From Taklimakanibacter lacteus (GTDB taxonomy: Bacteria > Pseudomonadota > Alphaproteobacteria > Rhizobiales > Aestuariivirgaceae), in NCBI GenBank assembly GCA_003576695.1, contig QOZQ01000004.1, positions 431,328 through 495,327 on the forward strand: a DNA stretch of 64,000 bases. Reading direction: 5' to 3'. Position numbers and translations under genes: made by a program. How positions within the stretch are numbered: position 1 is the stretch's first letter; each line of letters opens with the position of its first letter. The notes beneath the pieces were generated by a model that saw nothing but the letters and a program-made list of their open reading frames with translations, ran no database searches and had not been told where the DNA came from. Shown piece by piece: positions 34,663-43,556 of this stretch.

Positions 34663-36482
34663 GTGGCGGCTACCGCGTAGCGAGGCTTGGGACGGATGTC
34701 GGGCATGGGCTTGCGCGGCGCCAGATTGCGCGTGCAGGGATCCTTGACCAGATGCAGCACACGCTCGAACACATGGTCATGCGCCTCCGCCTTGCCGATA
34801 TGGATGACGCCTGTCTGCTTCAGGTCCTGGGCCAGCATCGCGACGACCCGCTCATACGTGCTGTCTTCCATCGAATCGAGGACTTCGTCAATCAGCAGCC
34901 ATTGCGGCTTGTGCAGGCGGACACGGGCGAAGGCCAGCGCCTGCTGCTCGTCATCGGAAAGTTTCTTGTCCCAGCGTTTCTGCATGTCGAGCTTGCCGAT
35001 GAGATTGTCGAGGCCGGCGCTCTTGAGCGCGGCCGGGAACTCCGCTTCCGCGAAGCCTTTCACGACGGCGGGATAGGCCATCACCTCGCGCAAGGTGCCG
35101 GGCGGCATATAGGGGGTGCGCGGCATGTACAGGATGGTCTCGCCCTTGGGCCAGGCGATGCGCCCGTCGCCCCACGGCCACAGGCCGGCCAAGGTCCTGA
35201 ACAGAAGCGTCTTGCCGCTGCCCGAGTCGCCTACGATCAGCACACGCTCGCCGGCCTTGATCTCGACCTTGGTCTCTTTCAGCATGGTGCAGCCGGTGGG
35301 GGAGGCGATCTCGAGCTTGTCGAGGCGAACTTCGCCCGGCTTGCCTTCGACGAAATCGATGCGGCTTTCCACGTCATGCAGAATGTCGGTCTTCATCACG
35401 GCGCTGCGGAAGCTCGCGATGCGCAGCAAGGTAGCGCGCCAGTCGGCAATGGCGCTGAAATTGTCGATGAACCAGCGCAGCGAGTTCTGCACCTGGTTGA
35501 AGGCGCCGACCGCCATCATCAATCCGCCGAAGGACAGATTGCCGGCGAAATAGACGGGTGCGGCCACCAGGATCGGCGCCACGATGGTCAGCCAGCCATA
35601 GCCGGCGGTCACCCAGGTGAGGCCGACGGTGCGGTTGATGATGCTGCGGGTCGCGGCGAGCGCGGCGTAGAGATCGACCTCGATGCGGCGCTTCTCGTCC
35701 GCCTCGCCGCCGAACAGCGCCACGGCGTCGATATGCTCGTTGACGCGCATCATGGAGAAGCGCAGATCCGCCTCGCGGGCATAGCGCTCGGCATTGCGCT
35801 CGATCAGCGGCCGGCCGACCCAATAGCTGACGAGCGAGGCCGAGCCCGAATAGATGATCGCCGCCCAGACCATATAGCCCGGTATGTCGAAGCTGCGGCC
35901 GCCGACATTGAAAATGAAGCCGGATGAGAGAGTCCACAGAACGCCGATGAAGCTGGCGAGCAGGATGGCCGACTGGAACAGGCCGATGCCGAGATCGGCG
36001 GAAAGCTCGGTCAGGTGGCGGGCATCCTCATGCAGGCGCTGGTCGGGATTGACACCGATGGGGCCGGCATTGGCGAGCCGGAAAGCGCGGCGCGGCAGCA
36101 GCCACTGGCCGATCAGATCGCGCACCAGACCTTCGCGCAATTTGAGCTTAATCATCTGGTTGAGGAAGGTCTGGAAGACATTGAGGATGAGGAGGCTGCC
36201 GGCGATGAGGCCAAACACGCCGAGTTGCGTGAGGAAATCAGGCAAATCGCGCCGGGCGAGAGCATCATAGAAGGGCTGGTTCCAGCTGTTCAGCCGGATC
36301 TGGCCATAGGCGGTAACGAGGATCACGGCCACGAGCGCGAATCCCAGCAGCAGCAAGGTGTTGCGCACCGGCGAAGCGAAGAGGGCGCCGATCATCATGG
36401 AGAGCTGCTTTACGAGACCGGCCTGGGCCGCCTCGTCGATATCGCTCGCGGCGTCGGCGAGCTTGGTGGATTGATCCGTCAT
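34659..36482 (-). CDS. ABC half-transporter (YddA/SbmA-BacA-like), intact ATPase
   Basis: 607 residues from an ATG with GGAAGA just upstream; the ORF can be extended 59 codons with a non-protein-like composition. The N-terminal membrane domain has about six helices (about 25-330, with LNSWNQPFYDALARRDLPDF, typical of the ABC_membrane_2 / SbmA-BacA type). The ATPase has Walker A GDSGSGKT (Lys424), LSDDEQQ in place of LSGGQ and Walker B LLIDEVLDSM. It probably dimerises with the related half-transporter encoded upstream. Relatives move fatty acyl-CoA, peptides or vitamin B12; here the glycosidase partners suggest a glycan-related cargo. Confidence 0.87.
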   Translation of the reverse strand: MTDQSTKLADAASDIDEAAQAGLVKQLSMMIGALFASPVRNTLLLLGFALVAVILVTAYGQIRLNSWNQPFYDALARRDLPDFLTQLGVFGLIAGSLLILNVFQTFLNQMIKLKLREGLVRDLIGQWLLPRRAFRLANAGPIGVNPDQRLHEDARHLTELSADLGIGLFQSAILLASFIGVLWTLSSGFIFNVGGRSFDIPGYMVWAAIIYSGSASLVSYWVGRPLIERNAERYAREADLRFSMMRVNEHIDAVALFGGEADEKRRIEVDLYAALAATRSIINRTVGLTWVTAGYGWLTIVAPILVAAPVYFAGNLSFGGLMMAVGAFNQVQNSLRWFIDNFSAIADWRATLLRIASFRSAVMKTDILHDVESRIDFVEGKPGEVRLDKLEIASPTGCTMLKETKVEIKAGERVLIVGDSGSGKTLLFRTLAGLWPWGDGRIAWPKGETILYMPRTPYMPPGTLREVMAYPAVVKGFAEAEFPAALKSAGLDNLIGKLDMQKRWDKKLSDDEQQALAFARVRLHKPQWLLIDEVLDSMEDSTYERVVAMLAQDLKQTGVIHIGKAEAHDHVFERVLHLVKDPCTRNLAPRKPMPDIRPKPRYAVAAT

Positions 36483-36716
36483 GTCTTCCGGCCTTAGTTC
36501 TGTCCTGGCTTCTCGCCCCGCCTCGAGATGCAAGCGCCGCTCTTGCCTGGCGCCTCGCAGTTGTTGCCTGGAGGAGCTGATGGCCGCCGCGAAGGTGGCC
36601 ATGACGAGTCGAGCAGGCGGCTCCCTGGCTGAGGGCAACTCGAGAGACGGGTATTCCAAACCTTCCGGACTGGAAAGTCCCCCATCCTCGCACCCTTTTA
36701 TTGTCGGGAAAAAGGC

Positions 36717-38546
36717 CTATTCAGCCGCTTCGAGGGGAAGCCGCGACAGGCCTGCCTCTGCGTCATCGACAGGTTGGGCTGGCACCGCCTCGAGGCTGCG
36801 GGCGAATCTGAGCCGGCGCCCGAAGAAGCCGCTCAGCGCCGAGCAACTGCCGATGCCGATCACCGCCGAGCCCGCGAGCTCGCGGGTGAAGATGGAGCGC
36901 AGGAGATTCAGATCCTGCTCGGTGGCGCTCATGGCCATGTCCTCGAAGATCACCCAGTGCGGCCGATGCAGCACGAGGCGGGCGAGGAGGAAGCGATGCT
37001 GCTCGGCCGTGGGCAGGACGCGGTCCCAGCGTTCCCTGGCGTCGAGGCGGCCGATGAGATGCATGAGGCCGACCCTGACCAGAGCGGCACAGATCATGGT
37101 GTCATCGAAATCATCGGCGCCCGCCGGATAGGTCATGGCCTCGCGCAACGTGCCGATGCGGAAATGAAGACGCGCCGGCGCCAGCATGATGTCGCGCGGG
37201 TCGGGCAAGAGGATGGTGCCGGAGCCCTCTGTCCACAGGCCCGCCATGGCCCGCAGGAGCAGGCTCTTGTCCGCGTCGGCCGCCCCCTCGATGAGAGCGC
37301 GCTCGCCCTGGCGGATCTCGATATGGGGAATGGCGAAGGAGATGGGGCTGAGCTCGCGCTTGATCACCAGATTCTCGAAGCGCAGCTGGCCATCGGGATG
37401 CGGGCTGACCGTGATGCCGCCCGCCGTGCCGTCATCGGGGTCGAGCTGCGACAGGCTGTTGCGGAAGCGCGAGACGCGCAGCAGCGTGGCGCGCCAGTCG
37501 GCGATGCCGGGGAAATTGTCGACATACCAGCGCAGCGAGTTCTGCACCTGGTTGAAGCCGCCGACCACCATCATGAGGCCGCCGATGGTCAGGCTGCCGG
37601 TGAAGAAGCCGGGCGTGGCCAGCAGGATGGGGACGATGATGGCGAGCCAGCCATAACCCGAGGTGACCCAGGTCAGTCGCGACAGGCCGTTGGCGAGCTC
37701 GCGGCTCAGATCGATCACGCTGCCGATCGAGCCATTGGCGGAGCGCCGCTCATCCGCTTCGCTCCGCTGCAAGGTCACGGTCTCCACCGTCTCGTTGATG
37801 CGCACGATGGCGTAGCGCAAGTCCGCCTCGCGGGCATAGCGCTCGGCATTGAGCTTGATGAGGGGACGCCCGACCAGCCAGGTGAGCCATGAGCCGGTCA
37901 GCGCATAAGCGAGCGCGCACCACACCATATAGCCCGGAATGGTGAAGGACTTTCCGTCATAGACGAAGACGACCTGGTTCGACAAAGTCCACAGCACGCC
38001 GACGAAGCTCAAGAGCAGCAAGGTGGCATGGAACAGACCGATGGTGAGGCTCGCCGACATCTCGGCCAGATGGCGCGCATCGGCCTGGATATATTGATCC
38101 GGGTTGGCGCCGTCCTCGCCGGCCTGGGTCAGGAGATAGGCGCGCTTCGGCTTCAGCCACTGGTCCATGAGATCGTGGGTGATCCATTCGCGCAAGCGGA
38201 CCTTGATGGTCTCCTGCAGCCAGGTTTGCGCCACGACGAGGCAGAGCAGGCCGCCGACGATGATGAGGAAGCTCACGACCTCGCCGGTGAGCAGGCTCAG
38301 CGAGCGCTTGACCAGCGTGTCATAGAAGGAACCGAACCAGGTGTTGAGCTTGATCTGGCCGAAGGCATTGAGCAGGATGACCGCCATCAGGCCGCCGGCC
38401 ATCACCGCCAGCTTGTTGCGTTGCGGCGAGGCGTTGAGGGCGCGCAACAAAGGCAGCGCCTGAACCCAGAATCGGCCATCATGTTTTTCGGCACTAGGTT
38501 TCAGTTGCGCCGGAGGTGCCGTCTCCGACGACTTCTCGTCCATCAT
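36717..38546 (-). CDS. ABC half-transporter paralogue with degenerate ATPase
   Basis: 609 residues, co-linear with the neighbour at 34659 (for instance LNTWFGSFYDTLVKR and RPLIKLNAERYAREADLR). The nucleotide site is damaged: Walker A reads GAADADKS (Lys427 kept, invariant Gly replaced by Asp426), the signature is LPTAEQHR, and Walker B is VIFEDM instead of DE. It therefore probably forms the silent half of a heterodimer with the intact ATPase. Divergent from the GH3 gene across 272 bases, with 234 bases before the second half-transporter. Confidence 0.87.
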   Translation of the reverse strand: MMDEKSSETAPPAQLKPSAEKHDGRFWVQALPLLRALNASPQRNKLAVMAGGLMAVILLNAFGQIKLNTWFGSFYDTLVKRSLSLLTGEVVSFLIIVGGLLCLVVAQTWLQETIKVRLREWITHDLMDQWLKPKRAYLLTQAGEDGANPDQYIQADARHLAEMSASLTIGLFHATLLLLSFVGVLWTLSNQVVFVYDGKSFTIPGYMVWCALAYALTGSWLTWLVGRPLIKLNAERYAREADLRYAIVRINETVETVTLQRSEADERRSANGSIGSVIDLSRELANGLSRLTWVTSGYGWLAIIVPILLATPGFFTGSLTIGGLMMVVGGFNQVQNSLRWYVDNFPGIADWRATLLRVSRFRNSLSQLDPDDGTAGGITVSPHPDGQLRFENLVIKRELSPISFAIPHIEIRQGERALIEGAADADKSLLLRAMAGLWTEGSGTILLPDPRDIMLAPARLHFRIGTLREAMTYPAGADDFDDTMICAALVRVGLMHLIGRLDARERWDRVLPTAEQHRFLLARLVLHRPHWVIFEDMAMSATEQDLNLLRSIFTRELAGSAVIGIGSCSALSGFFGRRLRFARSLEAVPAQPVDDAEAGLSRLPLEAAE

Positions 38547-38818
38547 AATAGGTCCGTGACCAGCCCTTTTAGTTTCCGTCTTTCTTCTTCTTGATTCTTG
38601 CCCTTCGTGAATCCTAATCGAAGATAGTGAGCGCAGCTAGTAAACGCTTTATGTAAACTTGCTATGCCACCCTAAAACCTCGATTATTCGGGAAACTGTG
38701 ACGGCAAAGCCACAGTTCGAGAAGTTCCATCATTGGAACCGCTCATTTGTCAGGCAAATAGTGTGCCGTGATTGATATGAATGCTCGCTGAACGGACGAA
38801 TTTTTTGGTGGAGGAAGT

Positions 38819-40972
38819 ATGTCAGCCAGGTTGACCGATCGGGTTGTGCAGCTGATGCGCGCGATGTCGGTCGAGGAAAAGATCGGTCAACTGAATATGT
38901 TGACCGCTGGTCTGGTGACGACGGGCCCGGGCGATCCCGCAAATTACCTGGAGGCGCTCAAGGCCGGACGTTTGGGAAGCCTGTTCAACCTCTTCGGCCG
39001 CAAGCAGGTGCGCGATGTGCAGCGCATCGCGGTGGAGGAGACGCGCCTCGGCATTCCGCTGATCTTCGGCTACGACATCATTCATGGCCACCGGACAATC
39101 TTTCCCATTCCGCTGGGGGAAGCCGCGGCCTTCGATGCCGCTCTATGGGAACGCACGGCGCGCATCGCCGCCCTCGAAGGGGCGGCCGAGGGACTCAATC
39201 TGACTTTCGCGCCGATGCTCGATGTCTCGCGCGATCCGCGCTGGGGGCGCATCGCCGAAAGTGCGGGCGAGGATTCCTGGCTGACATCGCTTTTCGCCAA
39301 GGCGAAGGTGAAGGGCTTCCAGGGCGACGACGTGAAGTCGCCGCTCTCGCTCGCGGCGACGGCGAAGCATCTGGCCGCCTATGGCGCCGCGATGGCGGGG
39401 CGCGATTATGCCGAGGTCGAGATTTCCGAGCGCGCGCTGCACGAAGTCTATCTGCCGCCCTTCGAGGCTTCGGTCAAAGCGGGTGTGGCGGCGCTGATGC
39501 CGGCCTTCACCGACATGGACAGCATTCCGCTCACCGCCCATGTCGCCATCCTGCGCGATATCGTGCGCCGGCAATGGGGTTTCGAGGGCGTCATCATCAG
39601 CGACTACAATGCCATCGCCGAGCTCATCGCACATGGCATCGCCGCCGACCTCACCGAAGCGGCGACGCTGGCGCTCAAGGCCGGCGTCGATATCGACATG
39701 ATGGGGCATGCTTATGTGCAGGGCCTGCCCAAGGCGCTGCAGAGCGGGGCGGTGACGATGGATCTCATCGACCAGGCGGTCGGGCGCGTGCTCATGCTCA
39801 AGGAGCAACTGGGGCTGTTCGATGATCCCTATCGGGACGCTGCCGCCAATTTCGACCACAAGGCGCGGCGCGTCGAATATCGCGATGCGGCTCTCGATGC
39901 GGCGCGCCGGTCGATCGTGCTCCTCACCAACCGCAACAATGTGCTGCCGATCCGCCAGGCGCCGCGGCGCGTCGCGATATTGGGGCCGCTCGCCAATGCG
40001 CAGGCCGAGATGCTGGGCCCGTGGTCGGGCGCAGGCCTGATCGAGGACATGGTGCCGTTCCTGCCGGGCCTCAGGGCCGCATGGCCGCAAAGTGAGATCC
40101 TGCACACGGCCGGCGTCGATATCGAAGGCGGCGATCTCGACGGCATCGCCGCCGCGGTCGACATGGCGCGGCGCGCCGATCTCACCATCCTGTGCCTCGG
40201 TGAGCAGCGCTTCATGAGCGGCGAGGCCGGCAGCCGCGGCAGGCCCGATCTTCCGGGTCACCAGGCGGAACTCGCCAAGGCGGTGCTCGATGTCGGCAAG
40301 CCCGTCATCGTTCTCCTCTCATCCGGGCGGCCGCTCGCCGTCACCGATCTCATCGAGCGGGCGGATGCGGTGCTGGCCACCTGGTTCCTCGGCAGCGAGG
40401 CGGGCCATGCGGTGGCCGATGTCGTCACGGGCTTATGGAATCCATCCGCCAAGCTGCCGGTCTCGTGGCCCGTCGATGTCGGACAGATTCCGGTCTTCTA
40501 TGCGCACCGGCCCAGCGGGCGGCCCAAACTGTCCGACTTCCGCTATGAGAGCAAATATCTCGATCTGCCGAACGAGCCTCTTTTCCCCTTCGGCCACGGC
40601 CTTTCCTATACGCGCTTCACCTATAGCGGTTTCAGCGCCAGTCCTTCGGAGCTGCGCCCCGGCAACAAGGTGACGCTCGACGTCACGGTCAGCAATGAGG
40701 GCGAGGTTGCGGGCGAGGAGACGGCGCTCTTCTTCATGCGCGATCCGGTGGCGAGCGTGTCGCGCCCGGTGCTCGAACTGAAGGGCCTGGCGAAGCTCAC
40801 GCTGGCGCCCGGCCAGTCGCAGACGGTCACGGTCGTGCTGACAACGGCCGACATGATGTTCCCCGGCCAGGATTTTGCGAGCAAGCTGGAGGCGGGGGAG
40901 TTCCTGTTCTTCGTCGGCTCCTCGGCCAGGGAAGAAACGCTTCTCAAAGCCAGCGTGCGCCTGGTGCGATAA
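38819..40972 (+). CDS. Glycoside hydrolase family 3 beta-glucosidase, BglX-like
   Basis: 717 residues. Order: (beta/alpha)8 domain with KHLAAYGAAMAGRDY and nucleophile Asp262 in GVIISDYNAI; C-terminal alpha/beta sandwich with GSEAGHAVADV and FPFGHGLSYTRF; fibronectin type III-like domain (about 610-710). No signal peptide, unlike periplasmic BglX of E. coli. GGAGG precedes the ATG. Several GH3 enzymes hydrolyse sophorose and beta-1,2-oligoglucosides, which would complete a GH144 pathway; other beta-glucosides are possible. Divergent from the ABC/GH144/GH15 transcript. Confidence 0.93.
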   Translation: MSARLTDRVVQLMRAMSVEEKIGQLNMLTAGLVTTGPGDPANYLEALKAGRLGSLFNLFGRKQVRDVQRIAVEETRLGIPLIFGYDIIHGHRTIFPIPLGEAAAFDAALWERTARIAALEGAAEGLNLTFAPMLDVSRDPRWGRIAESAGEDSWLTSLFAKAKVKGFQGDDVKSPLSLAATAKHLAAYGAAMAGRDYAEVEISERALHEVYLPPFEASVKAGVAALMPAFTDMDSIPLTAHVAILRDIVRRQWGFEGVIISDYNAIAELIAHGIAADLTEAATLALKAGVDIDMMGHAYVQGLPKALQSGAVTMDLIDQAVGRVLMLKEQLGLFDDPYRDAAANFDHKARRVEYRDAALDAARRSIVLLTNRNNVLPIRQAPRRVAILGPLANAQAEMLGPWSGAGLIEDMVPFLPGLRAAWPQSEILHTAGVDIEGGDLDGIAAAVDMARRADLTILCLGEQRFMSGEAGSRGRPDLPGHQAELAKAVLDVGKPVIVLLSSGRPLAVTDLIERADAVLATWFLGSEAGHAVADVVTGLWNPSAKLPVSWPVDVGQIPVFYAHRPSGRPKLSDFRYESKYLDLPNEPLFPFGHGLSYTRFTYSGFSASPSELRPGNKVTLDVTVSNEGEVAGEETALFFMRDPVASVSRPVLELKGLAKLTLAPGQSQTVTVVLTTADMMFPGQDFASKLEAGEFLFFVGSSAREETLLKASVRLVR

Positions 40973-41024
40973 CTACGTGCCAGCCAACCAGTGTCCGATG
41001 ACGGTAAAATTTGACAATTTCAAT

Positions 41025-41056
41025 GAGCGCGGCGCCAAGGATCAGGCGCTCTTTTT
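41025..41056 (+). terminator. Possible Rho-independent terminator after GH3
   Basis: GAGCGC (41025-41030) pairs with GCGCTC (41046-41051), followed immediately by TTTTT. The 15-base loop contains GGCGCC. Confidence 0.5.
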
Positions 41057-41186
41057 GCTAGAACAAATATAGAACATCTGTGCGCAGATGCAAGCAGATT
41101 CTTTGCCTACCGCTTGCTCGGTCGGGGTAAAAATGTTCATGTTTTGTTCTCGTACGCTGCGGCAATTATACTTAGTTTCTGGGTGA

Positions 41187-41270
41187 GTTGTCGCGCTTGC
41201 TGAGATGGCGCCAGAACGGCACAAAGCTGCGCATCAGCGGGGAGCCAGCCGGCAGGCCTTGGCCAAACGA
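41187..41270 (+). pseudogene. Fragment of the exported ClpP-like-fold gene
   Basis: Bases 41199-41222 are identical over 24 positions to 44513-44536 inside the exported protein gene, and the similarity continues weakly to about 41245 (reading frame LLRWRQNGTKLRISG against MLRWRQNGTKVRFSG). The signal peptide and the SCQSACT active-site region are missing. A truncated duplicate left beside the glycan cluster. Confidence 0.65.
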
Positions 41271-41298
41271 CGTGCGCAATCATCCCGCCTTCCGGCTG

Positions 41299-42492
41299 TT
41301 AGATCGGATTATTCGCGGTGATCGGCACTTGACGAGCTTCTGCCATAGACCGATTGCACAGGTCTCGTAACACCGTCAGATAATTTTCGACCATGCGCTC
41401 CGAGGAAAATTCCTCAATGCGAACTCGAGCTCGTTTGGCAAGGGAGCGCATCTTATCCGGCTTGCTCAGTGCTTCGCTTATCCGGGCGACCATCCCGGCG
41501 ATATCCCGAACCGGAAAAAGCAGGGCGTCGAATCCGTCGCGCAGAACCTCCGGAATGCCTCCGGCGTCAGAGGAGACAATCGGAAGCTCGTGCATCATCG
41601 CTTCACGAATTGAGGAAGAGCACCCGCCCTCAAACCGTGTGGGAAAGATGAGCAGGTCCGAAGCGGTGAGGAGCCGCTGGATGTCATTGCGATAGCCAAG
41701 TACACGAACCCATCCTTGGAGATCGAGCTGACGAATCTCCGATTCCAGCCTCTGACGTTCTGTCAGATCCCCTTTCCAACCTCCGCCGGCCCATACGAAG
41801 CGCACATCAGGGAATTTTTCGACGAGCATCGGCGCAATTTTCAGCAGATCGGAATGGCCTTTCTGCGGATCAAGACGACTGGTGGTCAGCAACAGCCTTG
41901 CGTCGGCAGGCAGGCCGAGTTCCACCCGAACGTCCCGGCGCACAGCTTCTCTGTTGCGCTCGTCGCAGCTCTCAATGTCGATGCCGTTGTAAAGAATACC
42001 CAAATCGTCCCGGTGTGCTGCGAAAGTATCCTGGAGGTGAGGTAAATTCTGTTGCGATACCGCCATCCAACGCTGCTGTCGGCTGCGGGCCCAAGAAAGC
42101 CGCCGGCGGCATTGCTCGGAAAGGGAGATCGGCTTGGGAGCGAGCTGGAATACTGCGAGCAGCGGGACACCCTCAAGAGCGCATCCCAAGGCAGGCTCGA
42201 TTACTTGTGTTGGCCATCCGGCCGTGAACTGGACAACGTCAGGCCTTATCGCATGGAGAAGTTTGCGCACCTGACGGCAACGCGCGGCGGCCGTATCAGC
42301 GTCGCAGTCGAAAGGGCTGTAGGAGACCCCGGCGGCCTGACAATCCGAAATCATCGACGCTGTTCCCTCGGACTGTGGGAATGCGGCATGAACCTGGATA
42401 TCGTGACGAAGAAGCCGGAAGGCGACGCGCAGCATATGATTCTCCGAGCCGTACCGTGCCTGGCAGTGAGTACGAATGGTCAACAGCCTCAT
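41299..42492 (-). CDS. Glycosyltransferase family 4
   Basis: 397 residues. The ATG overlaps the stop of the upstream gene as ATGA, so this start is preferred to a GTG ten codons earlier. GT-B fold: N-terminal domain with YGSENHMLRVAFRL, C-terminal domain with LLTTSRLDPQKGH (nucleotide-sugar site) and TRFEGGCSSSIREAM (family GT4 E-rich motif). It should transfer a sugar from a nucleotide donor to a glycan or lipid acceptor at the cytoplasmic face. Paired with the RGP-like gene, which may supply its donor. Confidence 0.9.
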   Translation of the reverse strand: MRLLTIRTHCQARYGSENHMLRVAFRLLRHDIQVHAAFPQSEGTASMISDCQAAGVSYSPFDCDADTAAARCRQVRKLLHAIRPDVVQFTAGWPTQVIEPALGCALEGVPLLAVFQLAPKPISLSEQCRRRLSWARSRQQRWMAVSQQNLPHLQDTFAAHRDDLGILYNGIDIESCDERNREAVRRDVRVELGLPADARLLLTTSRLDPQKGHSDLLKIAPMLVEKFPDVRFVWAGGGWKGDLTERQRLESEIRQLDLQGWVRVLGYRNDIQRLLTASDLLIFPTRFEGGCSSSIREAMMHELPIVSSDAGGIPEVLRDGFDALLFPVRDIAGMVARISEALSKPDKMRSLAKRARVRIEEFSSERMVENYLTVLRDLCNRSMAEARQVPITANNPI

Positions 42493-43556
42493 GGCGCCGC
42501 TCGCGAGAGGGTACGGGTCCACGCCTTCATGGCGGGGACGGCGACATCAAGATAACGTTGTAATATCGTTCCACAGTTCGCCCGCTCGCGGTCAAAAATT
42601 TCCGCAAGGTGCGCCATCATCGTCAGGTAATCGGAGGGCTTTACTTCACTGCGCGCTTTGTCGAGGATTTCCAGAAACTCATCGTTGACAAGATGGCAAA
42701 TATGCTCCTGCCAGATGTTTCGCTGAAAAGAGCCTTCCTTCAAGTGTCGGATCATCGGGCCGCCGGTCGTCATCCGGTCACCCTTTAGGTCCATTAACGT
42801 CTTGAGGATGAATCCGCCCCAGATGTCGCCGTATCGGTCCACCACCCATCCCGGCATTACCTCGACATGCATCGGGAGCTGGTATGCCGCCGGAATCACC
42901 TCACGTCGGAACTGCATGTTCATCGAACAGACGGATATCAGTGCCGCATCAGGCACGATTACCGAATCATGCTGCAGTTCTGCGTCAGGGTAGCAGTATT
43001 TGGGTCCCTGCAGCTTGTCGATGGCATTCACATCGAAATACTCTCGCCAAAGACCGAGATTGAAGGTCACGGTTCCTCTTGACGAGCCTTCGAATGACCA
43101 TTTCCTGTATGCGGGACGCTGCGAATATGGAAAGCCGCGCGGATAGATATTCGTCTCGGCGTTGCGGTAACAGTCTAGAACATTGAAATGCCGGCCGGTG
43201 CCGCGGGCTACCGGCCGCTGACTGTCGCTCAGGGCGGCTTGCACGGATGCGGCGAAATTCCCGTCTTCGACCTTGCAGTCATCGTCCAACGCAATGATGA
43301 TTTCGCCAGGCGCCGATTCACGCCAGGCCACGTAGAAACCGAAGTCGCGGCAGGCGCCATTGCGGCGAGGTATGGCAATGACGTCTTTGCCAAGCATCCG
43401 AGCTTGGTCTTTCCAGTTGAGGACGCTGAATTGCGGGTGATCTACCCTGACATTTCCATCGCTGTCATCCACAACGATGAAGCGCGCGCCAAAATCGATG
43501 AGCGGCTCGAGATATTCCAGGGAAACCGCCCGGGCTGTCGGAATGACCACTAACAT
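42489..43556 (-). CDS. Reversibly glycosylated polypeptide-like protein (GT75, UDP-arabinopyranose mutase family)
   Basis: 355 residues from ATG (MLVVIPTARA); a GTG 20 codons upstream is possible, and neither has a strong ribosome site. The sequence has the RGP core: DDDC (91-94) and PRGFPYSQR, in which Arg140 and Arg147 match in spacing the two arginines of plant RGP/UAM proteins (motif RGYPFSLR; the first arginine is the reversibly glycosylated one). CSMNMQFRREVIPAAY, DRYGDIWGGF and NIWQEHI also parallel plant CGMNLAFDRELIGPAMY, RYDDMWAGW and FWQEEI. Plant proteins interconvert UDP-arabinopyranose and UDP-arabinofuranose. Coupled by ATGA to a GT4 gene. Mutase activity is inference. Confidence 0.8.
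   Translation of the reverse strand: MLVVIPTARAVSLEYLEPLIDFGARFIVVDDSDGNVRVDHPQFSVLNWKDQARMLGKDVIAIPRRNGACRDFGFYVAWRESAPGEIIIALDDDCKVEDGNFAASVQAALSDSQRPVARGTGRHFNVLDCYRNAETNIYPRGFPYSQRPAYRKWSFEGSSRGTVTFNLGLWREYFDVNAIDKLQGPKYCYPDAELQHDSVIVPDAALISVCSMNMQFRREVIPAAYQLPMHVEVMPGWVVDRYGDIWGGFILKTLMDLKGDRMTTGGPMIRHLKEGSFQRNIWQEHICHLVNDEFLEILDKARSEVKPSDYLTMMAHLAEIFDRERANCGTILQRYLDVAVPAMKAWTRTLSRAAP

Larger units (their letters stand above)
40973..41298. other. Intergenic region with a probable terminator and gene fragment
   Basis: Contains the putative GH3 terminator and a short fragment matching the exported-protein gene at 44328. The remainder is AT-richer sequence with no gene. Confidence 0.6.

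Noticed and set aside
33394..34680. 428-codon plus-strand frame antisense to the GH144-like gene
   Set aside because: Arg/Ala/Gly-biased shadow; the minus-strand product has at least six family motifs.
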